Positions 43,827 to 52,120 of a DNA stretch of 64,000 nt are shown piece by piece. Each line of letters starts with the position of its first letter. The first letter of the stretch is position 1. Origin of the DNA: Hyphomicrobiales bacterium. Its GTDB lineage: Bacteria > Pseudomonadota > Alphaproteobacteria > Rhizobiales > Rhizobiaceae. Under the pieces are notes generated by a model that searched no databases, was not told the DNA's origin, and saw only the letters and a program-made list of their open reading frames with translations. The stretch lies in the NCBI GenBank assembly GCA_900470805.1, contig UCCA01000033.1:62001-126000 (forward strand), read 5' to 3'. Made by a program: the position numbers and the translations under genes.

Positions 43827-43877
43827 CGCCAAGGGCGATGCTTTTGTGAATGATCCCGCCGTTCCGAAGGAATGGCT

Positions 43878-43915
43878 CCAAGGGCGCAATTATACGTCGC
43901 GATGCGACGCGTTGC
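43878..43915. other. oriT: Origin of transfer (oriT) nick region, Ti/RSF1010-like
   Basis: CCAAGGGCGCAATTATACG followed by the hairpin ACGTCGC-gat-GCGACGC matches the Ti-plasmid oriT core. The inverse strand, TAATTGCGCCCTTGG, resembles the RSF1010 nick sequence TAAGTGCGCCCT. It lies 53 bp before traA, in the traC/traA gap, as in Ti plasmids. Confidence 0.85.
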
Positions 43916-43967
43916 TTTAGGCCGTCTCTCCCGACGAACTTCGTTCTAACCGGGAGCGCTTTTCGCC

Positions 43968-46900
43968 GTGGCCATCGCCCATTTCTCAGCCAGCATCGTC
44001 AGCCGTGGCTCGGGCCGTAGCGTCGTACTGTCTGCGGCCTACCGGCACTGCGCGAAGATGGAGTACGAGCGCGAGGCCCGCACCATTGACTACACTCGCA
44101 AGCAGGGCTTGCTGCACGAGGAGTTTGTATTACCCACCGGCGCCCCGAAATGGGTTCGCTCCCTGACCGCTGATCGTTCTGTCGCCGGAGCGTCCGAAGC
44201 CTTCTGGAACAAGGTGGAAGCTTTCGAGAAGCGGGCCGATGCGCAGCTTGCCCGCGATCTCACCATTGCGCTTCCGCTGGAGCTTTCTCCCGAACAGAAC
44301 ATCGCCCTGGTCCGGGATTTTGTCGCCAAGCATATTCTTGCGAATGGGATGGTCGCCGACTGGGTTTTCCATGACAATCCCGGCAATCCGCATATCCACC
44401 TGATGACCACATTGCGGCCCCTGACCGAGGACGGGTTCGGGTCTAAGAAGGTTGCGGTCATTGGCGAGGGCGGCCACCCGGTCCGCACGAAGTCCGGCAA
44501 AATCCTGTACGAACTTTGGGCCGGGTCGACGGATGATTTCAATGTGCTACGCGATGGTTGGTTCGAGCGGCTGAACCATCATCTGGCGCTCGGCGGCATC
44601 GATCTGAGGGTTGATGGCCGTTCCTACGAAAAGCAGGGCATCGATCTTGAACCCACTATCCATCTCGGCGTCGGGGCCAAGGCGATCGAGCGGAAGGCGG
44701 AGCAACAGGGCGTCCGGCCGGAGCTCGAACGGATCGAGCTGAACGAGCAGCGACGCTCGGAAAACGCCCGCCGGATTCTGAAGGATCCCGCTATTGTGCT
44801 CGACCTGATCACGCGAGAAAAGAGCGTCTTCGACGAGCGCGATATCGCCAAGGTCGTGCATCGCTACATCGACGATCCCGCTGTGTTCCAGCAGCTGATG
44901 ATCAGGATCATCCTGAACCCGGACGTGCTGCGGCTGCAGCGCGACACCATCCATTTCGCCACTGGCGGGAAGCTGCCGGCGCGCTACTCGACTCGCGCGA
45001 TGATCCGTATGGAAGAAACGATGGCGCGGCAGGCCCTGTGGCTATCAGCCAAAGAGACGCATGCCGTTTCCATGGACGTTCTCGATGCGACGTTCGGGCG
45101 CCATGAGCGGCTGTCCGACGAGCAGAAAGTGGCGATCGAGCGCATTGCCGGATCCGCCCGTATAGCCGCCGTCGTGGGGCGCGCCGGGGCCGGCAAGACC
45201 ACGATGATGAAGGCGGCTCGTGAGGCATGGGAACTCGCTGGATATCGTGTCGTCGGCGGCGCACTAGCGGGCAAGGCGGCCGAAGGATTGGAGAAGGAAG
45301 CGGGGATCCAGAGCCGGACGCTTGCGTCGTGGGAACTTCGCTGGAACCGCGGCCGTGACGTTCTGGACGACAAGACGATCTTCGTTATGGACGAGGCCGG
45401 CATGGTGGCCTCGAAACAGATGGCTGGGTTCGTCGATACCGTCGTGAGGGCGGGCGCCAAGATCGTGCTGGTCGGCGATCCCGAACAGCTTCAGCCGATC
45501 GAGGCGGGGGCTGCCTTCCGCGCCATCGTCGATCGCATTGGCTATGCCGAGCTCGAAACCATCTATCGCCAGCGCGAGGACTGGATGCGCAAGGCTTCGC
45601 TCGATCTCGCGCGCGGCAATGTCGAAAAGGCGTTGAGCGCCTATGGTGCCAACGTCAGGATTACGGGCGAGCGTCTGAAGGCCGAAGCCGTCGAGAGGCT
45701 GATCGCCGACTGGAACCAGGATTACGACCAGTCAAAGACGACGCTGATCCTCGCCCATCTGCGCCGCGACGTCCGGATGCTCAATGTCATGGCCCGCGAG
45801 AAACTCGTCGAGCGCGGCGTTGTCGGTGAGGGCAAGATCTTCAAGACGGCCGATGGCGAGCGCCGTTTCGATGCCGGCGACCAGATCGTCTTCCTGAAGA
45901 ATGAGGGATCGCTCGGCGTCAAGAATGGCATGATCGGCCAGGTCGTTGAGGCCCAACCGAACCGCATCGTGGCCGTGGTCGGCGAGGGGGATCATCGGCG
46001 CCAGGTGATCGTTGAACAGCGGTTCTACAACAATCTCGATCATGGCTATGCCACGACGATCCATAAGAGCCAGGGCGCGACGGTTGATCGCGTGAAGGTA
46101 CTGGCCTCGCTATCTCTGGATCGTCATCTGACCTATGTGGCGATGACCCGTCATCGTGAGGATCTGCAGCTCTACTACGGGACGAGGTCCTTCTCCTTCA
46201 ATGGTGGCCTGGCCAAGGTTCTCTCCCGGAAGAACGCCAAGGAGACGACACTCGATTACGAGCGCGGTCAGCTCTATCGCGAGGCGCTGCGCTTTTCGGA
46301 AAACCGTGGCCTGCATATCGCCCAGGTCGCTCGCACGCTGGTCCGCGACCGGCTTGACTGGACCCTGCGCCAGAAGGCGAAGCTTGTCGGTCTTGGCCAG
46401 CGCCTTACCGCCTTAGCCGCACGCCTTGGCTTACCCCAAACCTCGAAGACCCAAACGATGAAGGAGGCGGCACCCATGGTCGCAGGCATCAAGACATTTT
46501 CCGGCTCTGTTGCCGATATGGTCGGTGACAAGCTTGGCGAGGATCCCGGCCTGAAACGGCAATGGGAGGAAATCTCGGCGCGTTTCCGTTACGTCTTCGC
46601 CGATCCTGAAACAGCCTTCCGGGCTATGAATTTCGATGTCGTGATCGCCGACAAGGACGCTGCCCGTCAAACGCTCGAAACGCTGGAGACAAACGCCGCA
46701 TCGATCGGCCCGCTCAAGGGCAAGTCCGGTATTCTTGCCAGCAAGGCGGAGCGTGAGGCGCGCCGCGTCGCAGAGGTGAATGTTCCGGCCTTGAAGCGGG
46801 ATCTTGAGCAATACCTTCGGATGCGCGAGACCGCCGCATTGAGGCACCAGGCGGACGAGCAGGCGCTGCGCCAGCGGGTCTCGATCGACATTCCGGCGCT

Positions 46901-47270
46901 GTCGCCGGCAGCGAGTGTTGTGCTGGAGCGGGTGCGTGACGCCATCGACCGCAACGATCTGCCGGCCGCGATGGCCTATGCACTCAGCAATCGCGAGACC
47001 AAGCTCGAAATCGACGGCTTCAACCGGGCGGTGACCGAGCGATTTGGGGAACGGACGCTGCTGAGCAACGCGGCGCAAGAGCCTTCGGGAACGCTGCACG
47101 AAAAGCTTTCCGAGGGTATGAAGCCGGAGCAAAAGGAACAGTTTAAACAAGCCTGGCCGGTCATGCGGACAGCGCAACAGCTCGCGGCCCACGAGCGCAC
47201 CGTCCAGTCGCTAAAACAAGCCGAGGAACAGCGTCTTACCCAGCGTCAGGCGCCGGTGCTGAAGCAATGA
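43968..47270 (+). CDS. traA: Conjugal relaxase/helicase TraA
   Basis: Bifunctional protein of 1100 residues. The N-terminal MobA/MobL (MobQ-type) relaxase has AAYRHC and the metal-binding HDNPGNPHIHL near residues 136-146. A RecD-like helicase follows, with Walker A VGRAGAGKTTM near residue 404, Walker B FVMDEAGMV and the later HKSQGATVDRV. The C-terminus is a charged helical tail. It nicks oriT, stays bound to the 5' end and unwinds the strand. The start is GTG 43968 with GGGAG upstream. traF overlaps by 4 bp. Confidence 0.95.
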   Translation: MAIAHFSASIVSRGSGRSVVLSAAYRHCAKMEYEREARTIDYTRKQGLLHEEFVLPTGAPKWVRSLTADRSVAGASEAFWNKVEAFEKRADAQLARDLTIALPLELSPEQNIALVRDFVAKHILANGMVADWVFHDNPGNPHIHLMTTLRPLTEDGFGSKKVAVIGEGGHPVRTKSGKILYELWAGSTDDFNVLRDGWFERLNHHLALGGIDLRVDGRSYEKQGIDLEPTIHLGVGAKAIERKAEQQGVRPELERIELNEQRRSENARRILKDPAIVLDLITREKSVFDERDIAKVVHRYIDDPAVFQQLMIRIILNPDVLRLQRDTIHFATGGKLPARYSTRAMIRMEETMARQALWLSAKETHAVSMDVLDATFGRHERLSDEQKVAIERIAGSARIAAVVGRAGAGKTTMMKAAREAWELAGYRVVGGALAGKAAEGLEKEAGIQSRTLASWELRWNRGRDVLDDKTIFVMDEAGMVASKQMAGFVDTVVRAGAKIVLVGDPEQLQPIEAGAAFRAIVDRIGYAELETIYRQREDWMRKASLDLARGNVEKALSAYGANVRITGERLKAEAVERLIADWNQDYDQSKTTLILAHLRRDVRMLNVMAREKLVERGVVGEGKIFKTADGERRFDAGDQIVFLKNEGSLGVKNGMIGQVVEAQPNRIVAVVGEGDHRRQVIVEQRFYNNLDHGYATTIHKSQGATVDRVKVLASLSLDRHLTYVAMTRHREDLQLYYGTRSFSFNGGLAKVLSRKNAKETTLDYERGQLYREALRFSENRGLHIAQVARTLVRDRLDWTLRQKAKLVGLGQRLTALAARLGLPQTSKTQTMKEAAPMVAGIKTFSGSVADMVGDKLGEDPGLKRQWEEISARFRYVFADPETAFRAMNFDVVIADKDAARQTLETLETNAASIGPLKGKSGILASKAEREARRVAEVNVPALKRDLEQYLRMRETAALRHQADEQALRQRVSIDIPALSPAASVVLERVRDAIDRNDLPAAMAYALSNRETKLEIDGFNRAVTERFGERTLLSNAAQEPSGTLHEKLSEGMKPEQKEQFKQAWPVMRTAQQLAAHERTVQSLKQAEEQRLTQRQAPVLKQ

Positions 47271-47797
47271 GGACGAGGCGCCTTCTTCTGTTTCTGACGG
47301 GCGTGGGCGTCACTATGTCCGCACTGGCGGCGTCCGGGTTCATCGGCGGCTACCGGCTGAACCTGACCCCAAGCGAGCCGCTCGGACTTTGGCGTATCGA
47401 AGAGCTTCAGCGTTCGGTCGCGATAGGCGATCTGGTGTTTCTGTGCCCACCCATGACAGCCACGTTCACAGAAGCTTGGCGGCGCGGATATCTGCGGCGA
47501 GGGCTTTGCGCCGGCGGGTTCGCGCCGCTGATCAAGACCGTCGCAGCACTTCCCGGACAGCATGTCGACATCACCGATCATGTGCTCATCGATGGTCGTC
47601 CGGTTCCCTCATCGGCGGTGTGGGGGAGGGACGGCGAGGGCAGAGTGCTCCTGCCAGATCCCGGCGGTGTCGTACCGCCGCATCATCTGTTCATTCACTC
47701 ACCCTTTGCGAGCTCCTATGATAGTCGATATTTTGGCCCGGTTCCGGATTCCGGTCTTCTCGGCCTGGCGCGGCCGGTTTTCACTTTCGACCCGTGA
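47267..47797 (+). CDS. traF: TraF, signal-peptidase-like maturation protease
   Basis: S26-family protein of 176 residues with one N-terminal membrane segment. The catalytic Ser is in NLTPSEPLGLW, and the Lys in APLIKTVAALPGQHV. In Ti-type systems it processes the pilin. Overlaps traA (ATGA) and the traB start by 80 bp. Confidence 0.9.
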   Translation: MRTRRLLLFLTGVGVTMSALAASGFIGGYRLNLTPSEPLGLWRIEELQRSVAIGDLVFLCPPMTATFTEAWRRGYLRRGLCAGGFAPLIKTVAALPGQHVDITDHVLIDGRPVPSSAVWGRDGEGRVLLPDPGGVVPPHHLFIHSPFASSYDSRYFGPVPDSGLLGLARPVFTFDP

Positions 47798-49013
47798 TCG
47801 CAGTGACGACCAGAGGAACGACCGCTGGAAACCCATCCTTCTGATCATCGCCTCGATTGCCTGTGGGAGGATCGGCTGGAGCGGCGAGGTGCTTCTCCTT
47901 CCAGTCGCCATGATCTTTCCGTTGCTCTGGGCAATGGCACCGTCACGCTACAATGCTGCGCTTGTAGCGGCCGGGTATTTCCTGGCGGCCTCCCGCGGAT
48001 TGCCGCAGGGCGTGGCGAACTTCTATGCCGCCGATCTTTGGCCCGGTCTGGCGCTTTGGGTGATGGCATCCTTATCCTTCGTCATCGTCCATGCAGTGTT
48101 CTGGACGAAACCGTGTGGCGGAAACTCTTCCGGGAAGGAAGGAACGGACGCGGCGAGAGGGCTACGCTATCTCGCGGTCCTGGTACTGATGGCACTGCCG
48201 CCTTTCGGAATCATGGGCTGGGCACATCCCCTGACAGCCGCCGGCGTCTTGTTTCCCGGCTGGGGATGGTGGGGACTGGGCGCGACCGCGATCCTGTTGG
48301 TCGTCATGACCGGTCGAAGATGGCAGATCGCGGTCGCCGTCCTCGGAGGACTTTACGTTTGGTCCGCCACGAACTGGACGCCCCCGAAACTAACACCCGG
48401 CTGGATCTCCGTCGATCTGAAACAGGGGGCAAACCTTGGGCGCGATGGCTCGCTTCAGTATCACCGCGACCTGATCGCGAGGGTGCGCAGCGCCGCGAAG
48501 GCAGGCAAGGATGTTCGTGTTGTGGTGCTGCCCGAAAGCGCGCTCGGCTTCTGGACGCCGACCGTGGGGCGGGTCTGGCAGGAAGGTCTCCGTGGCTCGG
48601 GCCTCACCGTCGTCGCAGGTGCTGCCGTCATCGATCCCAGGGGCTATGACAACGTGATGGTGGCGATCTCGGCCGATGAGGCAAAGATCCTTTATCGTGA
48701 GCGTATGCCGGTCCCGGGTTCGATGTGGCAACCGTGGTTGCAATGGACCGGGCGGGGCGGTGGCGCGCGGGCCGACTTCTTCGGCAATCCGGTGGTCAAT
48801 GTCGACGGAGTAAGGATCGCGCCGCTGATCTGCTACGAGCAGCTCATTCTCTGGCCGGTCCTGCAATCGATGCTGCACTCGCCCGAGGTGATCGTTGCCG
48901 TTGGCAATGGCTGGTGGACCGAGAACACTTCGATCGTCGCCATTCAGAAAGCGAGCGTTGCAGCCTGGGCAAGGCTCTTTGGCCCGCCCGTCGTTATGGC
49001 ATTCAACACATAA
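47718..49013 (+). CDS. traB: TraB, nitrilase-fold membrane protein
   Basis: Protein of 431 residues. The N-terminal half has six or seven membrane segments; the C-terminal half is a carbon-nitrogen hydrolase domain resembling apolipoprotein N-acyltransferase, with VVLPESALGFW (Glu), ERMPVPGSMW in the Lys region and LICYEQLI (Cys). The start at 47718 lies within traF; a true start may be slightly later. Ti-type TraB raises transfer efficiency. Confidence 0.85.
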   Translation: MIVDILARFRIPVFSAWRGRFSLSTRDRSDDQRNDRWKPILLIIASIACGRIGWSGEVLLLPVAMIFPLLWAMAPSRYNAALVAAGYFLAASRGLPQGVANFYAADLWPGLALWVMASLSFVIVHAVFWTKPCGGNSSGKEGTDAARGLRYLAVLVLMALPPFGIMGWAHPLTAAGVLFPGWGWWGLGATAILLVVMTGRRWQIAVAVLGGLYVWSATNWTPPKLTPGWISVDLKQGANLGRDGSLQYHRDLIARVRSAAKAGKDVRVVVLPESALGFWTPTVGRVWQEGLRGSGLTVVAGAAVIDPRGYDNVMVAISADEAKILYRERMPVPGSMWQPWLQWTGRGGGARADFFGNPVVNVDGVRIAPLICYEQLILWPVLQSMLHSPEVIVAVGNGWWTENTSIVAIQKASVAAWARLFGPPVVMAFNT

Positions 49014-49025
49014 GGAGTACCCGGG

Positions 49026-49652
49026 ATGCTTGATGCCGTCCTTATCCAGCAATGCGCCGATCCGTCCCTGAAGCCTGCGATTGTCGAGCAGTTCATCGCG
49101 CAAGCCGGATCGCAGGATCCGCTGGCGGTCACCGTGCGCTCCGGCAACCGGGTGGTGCTCGTGCCGAAGCCGACGACGCCGGAGGAGGCTCTTGTTCTGA
49201 TCCGCGACAATCTCGGCCGTAACGCCGTTCGCGTGGGTATCACCCAATATCCGGCAGGCGTCGGCATCTTCGAGGCCCGGCAGTTGAAGCCGGAGATGGT
49301 CGAGCCATGTGAGAACATCCGCATGGGGACGGCGCTATTTGCCAAGGTCTTCCGCATCGTTTCGAAATGGTATGGCAATCCGACGGCGAAAGACGTCCTG
49401 CCACAAGTCATGGACGATGCGGTCATGGCCTGGCAGACCGGGTATTTCGAAGGAGTAGCGGTGTTTAGCGCGGAAGATCCCGGACAGGAGAAAATCACTC
49501 GCCCTGCCACGGCCAATTCCGAACAATCTAAAAATAGCGCCGACTCAAAAGACGGTAGCGCTGCAGCGATACTCGCGACCGAAGCGGGAGCTCCCGATCC
49601 CAACAAGGCTGGCATCAGGGTTGATCTCTCGGAAATCCGCGCAATGCCGTAA
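49026..49652 (+). CDS. traH: Conjugal transfer protein TraH
   Basis: Protein of 208 residues beginning MLDAVLIQQCADPSLKPAIV, with RNAVRVGITQYPAGVGI and FAKVFRIVSKWYGNPTAKDV typical of Ti-type TraH; the C-terminal 60 residues are low-complexity Ser/Ala. TAAGGAG lies before ATG 49026. Last gene of traAFBH. TraH resembles lytic-transglycosylase-associated VirB1-like proteins in position, but no catalytic site is seen. Confidence 0.88.
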   Translation: MLDAVLIQQCADPSLKPAIVEQFIAQAGSQDPLAVTVRSGNRVVLVPKPTTPEEALVLIRDNLGRNAVRVGITQYPAGVGIFEARQLKPEMVEPCENIRMGTALFAKVFRIVSKWYGNPTAKDVLPQVMDDAVMAWQTGYFEGVAVFSAEDPGQEKITRPATANSEQSKNSADSKDGSAAAILATEAGAPDPNKAGIRVDLSEIRAMP

Positions 49653-49962
49653 CCAGATCCTTTCTGCAGATCTGCAGACCGATTGTCTTTCCAATGCCCT
49701 AGCGGAAACAGTCGTGAGCTTTTATAAGACGGGGCAGGGCAGTACGCGCTGCCCGGGGTGTGCAAACCCTTCCTAGCGGTTGGCGCCGGCCGATACGGCA
49801 CCAGAATCCTCTGACCATTTGGCCGGGGGCCTGTGACGTATGTCCAGGCGCCTCGGTGCTAAAGGTCTCAGGACTGTCTAGGACGGTTTGCAACCCCCGG
49901 CTTGGGATCAGAGATAAACGTTTGCGGGGGCGCACCGCAGACAATTTTCAGGGTTGGATTAC
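49653..49962. other. traH-traM intergenic region
   Basis: 310 bp containing the second tra-box-like palindrome and a GGGCAG-tacgcg-CTGCCC hairpin (49737-49754) that could end the traH transcript. No gene is seen. Confidence 0.6.
49662..49679. promoter_or_regulatory. Second tra-box-like palindrome
   Basis: TTCTGCAGATCTGCAGAC has the same 16-bp palindromic centre as the traC/traA site. It lies 10 bp after traH and 283 bp before traM, so it may activate traM, closing the TraR-TraM feedback loop. Confidence 0.6.
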
Positions 49963-50271
49963 ATGGAAACCAGAGATGCCGACGTGGTCGGGGGATGCGA
50001 GCTTCGCCCAGTGATGGGGCTGACGCGCGGATTGCCGAGTACGGAGATGGAGCTATTGGCTGTGAATGCCGTCCAACTGCACAGGCAGCTCCTGGAGAAG
50101 GCGGATCATCTGTTTCAGGCTCTTCCGCAGGACTATAAGACCGGCACGGCCGTGGGCGGCGCGCAGCACCTGGAATATATCGAAGCCATGATCGAGATGC
50201 ACGCACAGATGGGCGCGTTGAACATGCTCATTAAGCTTCTCGGTTATATCCCGAGGGTGTCGGTGAACTGA
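49963..50271 (+). CDS. traM: TraM, TraR antiactivator
   Basis: Protein of 102 residues that binds TraR and blocks its DNA binding, preventing premature conjugation. It shows the TraM pattern: MGLTRGLPSTEMELLAVNAV, HRQLLEKADHLFQALPQDYK and EMHAQMGALNMLIKLLGYIP. Start ATG 49963; TTG 49954 is an alternative. Convergent with traR, only 9 bp apart. Confidence 0.93.
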   Translation: METRDADVVGGCELRPVMGLTRGLPSTEMELLAVNAVQLHRQLLEKADHLFQALPQDYKTGTAVGGAQHLEYIEAMIEMHAQMGALNMLIKLLGYIPRVSVN

Positions 50272-50280
50272 TCTGGGCAC

Positions 50281-50985
50281 TCAGATCAGGCCGGCGCGGA
50301 TACCGAGCGCCACAAGATGTGGCATGGTATGGATCTGCAGACGCTTGCGGGTCTCCTCGAGCTTGCTCTTCACCGAGTTGTACTTCACCCCTTCCAGATC
50401 TGCAGCTTCGTGCATGGTTTTGCCGACAGCTATCCAGTTCAGGTACGCAGCCTCTTTTGGGTCAAGCCAATCCGGTTGCTGTTCGGTCGGCGTCAGCGGC
50501 AACAGAGACATTCTTGTATGAAGCTGGCCGACCGCTGCTGCGGCCGCGACGGGATTAATCTCGCGCTCAAGATGGATAGTTGTCATATCGGACGCTAGTG
50601 TAAACATGGACGTCGAGCCGTTCGCTGCCCTGATGGGAATGGTAATTCCTGAGCGAATGCCAAAATCGGCGGCGCGGTCGAAGAATTCGCGCTCTTCCTT
50701 TGAAAGGCGCTTTCGCTCCAGTTCGCCGCTCCACGAAAACGCCTGCTTCAGAGACTTGGCGCGATTGACGATTGGATCGACCGCTTCGAACTTCCGCTTG
50801 AAATAGAGTGTCCGCCATTCGGGGTGATAATTGGATGCGGCGACCGTGTGACCTGGTCGGATATAAAGATAGGCATAGCCGCCAAACCCCGCCTGTTCGG
50901 CGAGGTGGCTCAGGGCGTCCTTCAGGATAGTCTCGTCGCCGCGAAGCGCGGCGAGATCGGTCAACTTGTCGAGCCAGTGCTGCAT
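50281..50985 (-). CDS. traR: TraR, LuxR-type quorum-sensing activator
   Basis: Regulator of 234 residues, the same length as Ti TraR. The acyl-homoserine-lactone pocket residues Y53, W57, Y61 and D70 are all present, in SNYHPEWRTLYFKRKFEAVD. The C-terminal HTH is GKTMHEAADLEGVKYNSVKS. With its ligand it should bind the tra boxes and turn on traCDG and traAFBH. The cognate synthase traI is not in the window, so the signal must come from elsewhere on the replicon or from other cells. Confidence 0.95.
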   Translation of the reverse strand: MQHWLDKLTDLAALRGDETILKDALSHLAEQAGFGGYAYLYIRPGHTVAASNYHPEWRTLYFKRKFEAVDPIVNRAKSLKQAFSWSGELERKRLSKEEREFFDRAADFGIRSGITIPIRAANGSTSMFTLASDMTTIHLEREINPVAAAAAVGQLHTRMSLLPLTPTEQQPDWLDPKEAAYLNWIAVGKTMHEAADLEGVKYNSVKSKLEETRKRLQIHTMPHLVALGIRAGLI

Positions 50986-51317
50986 TTGAATACTCCGTAC
51001 CAGTGTCAGGTGGGACAGGTCACACTAAAACCCCTTGCAGTCAGAGTGATGCGCAGAAGCAACTATAAGTTGCATAACGAACCTTATGGAACCTCTTTCA
51101 ATAACGAGCATTGAGAATTACCGGGCGGTGGATCGCTTAGATCACTATCGCCACCGCTCAGTTCTATTGCAGAGCGCGTTAGGGCCGGGCGAACGACTTC
51201 CAAATTTGGAGTACCATCTCACTACAGTGCTACTCGCCAGGTCTTTAGCCGCTCGATTAACCTCGCGGCGAGCGAGGGCAATCGGTAAGTAAAGGCTTGC
51301 TAATGAAGCTGCTTCGA
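50986..51317. other. traR upstream region
   Basis: 332 bp between the traR start and the gntR stop. A short frame exists at 51086-51292, but it has no ribosome-binding site and no recognisable content. Nothing else is evident; it should hold the traR promoter. Confidence 0.5.
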
Positions 51318-51983
51318 TCATATGAGATTGGTTTCCAACCGCTCAATGATCTTGTCGATCTCCCCTGCACTTCGCCGTCTCTGCTGACTATGGATCGAAC
51401 GAGCGAGAGGCAGATCCTTCGCAAGCAACGCGTCGACAAGTGCCGCATGGGCATCCGTCGATTGCACGGGAACGGGCCGCATCATCCGCGTCAACGCGCG
51501 TACCCGCCACATTTGTTCAAGAAACTGGTTGGCGCATTTGAACAGAACATCGTTGCCGCTCAGTACCAGCAGCTTCTTGTGAAACTCCGCGTCAGCTTCG
51601 GACCAGAGCTTCAGGTCGTCAGCATCGTTGGCCGACCGCATCTTTTTGACGGCATCCAAGAGCGGCCGCAGGTCCTCCTTGGAACAACGCTCATGTATAC
51701 TGTCGATCGCGAGTAGCTCCAAGCTGGCGAGTACCTCCTGGACGTCCGCTAATTCCTTCCTTGAAATCAATGGAACCCGAAAACCTTGCCGAGGCAAAAC
51801 TTCAAGGAGTTTTTCTTCAGATAGACGCTGGAGCGCCACCCTAATAGGCGTGCGACTCATTCCTAGACGCTTTTCGACGTCGCCGATCGGGATTGACACT
51901 CCCGGCCGATAACTCCCCGCTAGGATGTCGCGCTTGAGCGACGCATAAGCGACTTCATAGTTCGTCTGGTTCTCGACGGTCAT
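51318..51983 (-). CDS. GntR-family (FadR subfamily) regulator
   Basis: Regulator of 221 residues. Winged HTH YASLKRDILAGSYRPGVSIP, VEKRLGMSRTPIRVALQRL, then an all-helical FCD effector domain (DADFHKKLL-like: EADAEFHKKLLVLSGNDVLF). Start ATG 51983. The GTATACGAT motif in its own upstream region and in the 57.2-kb divergent promoter makes it the likely controller of the sugar-acid island. Confidence 0.9.
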   Translation of the reverse strand: MTVENQTNYEVAYASLKRDILAGSYRPGVSIPIGDVEKRLGMSRTPIRVALQRLSEEKLLEVLPRQGFRVPLISRKELADVQEVLASLELLAIDSIHERCSKEDLRPLLDAVKKMRSANDADDLKLWSEADAEFHKKLLVLSGNDVLFKCANQFLEQMWRVRALTRMMRPVPVQSTDAHAALVDALLAKDLPLARSIHSQQRRRSAGEIDKIIERLETNLI

Positions 51984-52007
51984 CAACTTTTCCAAAGAAT
52001 CCGTGTT

Positions 52008-52027
52008 GGTTATACGGTATCGTATAC
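52008..52027 (-). promoter_or_regulatory. Putative GntR operator at gntR
   Basis: On the minus strand it reads GTATACGATACCGTATAA, shared in the pattern GTATACGAT-NNN-GTAT with the site at 57173. It lies 25 bp before the gntR start, suggesting autoregulation. Confidence 0.6.
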
Positions 52028-52120
52028 CTCGGACTGCAGCAAGTGCCCTGCGGCATCGTTTGCCTTCGTCGATAGCCGGGCGCCCGCGCAAGGAACGCGG
52101 AGGCCCGTTGATCCCGATGC

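Noticed and set aside
50330..50410. ATCTGCAG sequences inside traR as further tra boxes
   Set aside because: They are half-sites without the mirrored half, within coding sequence.
51086..51292. Small gene upstream of traR
   Set aside because: No ribosome-binding site, no recognisable features, biased composition of non-coding DNA.
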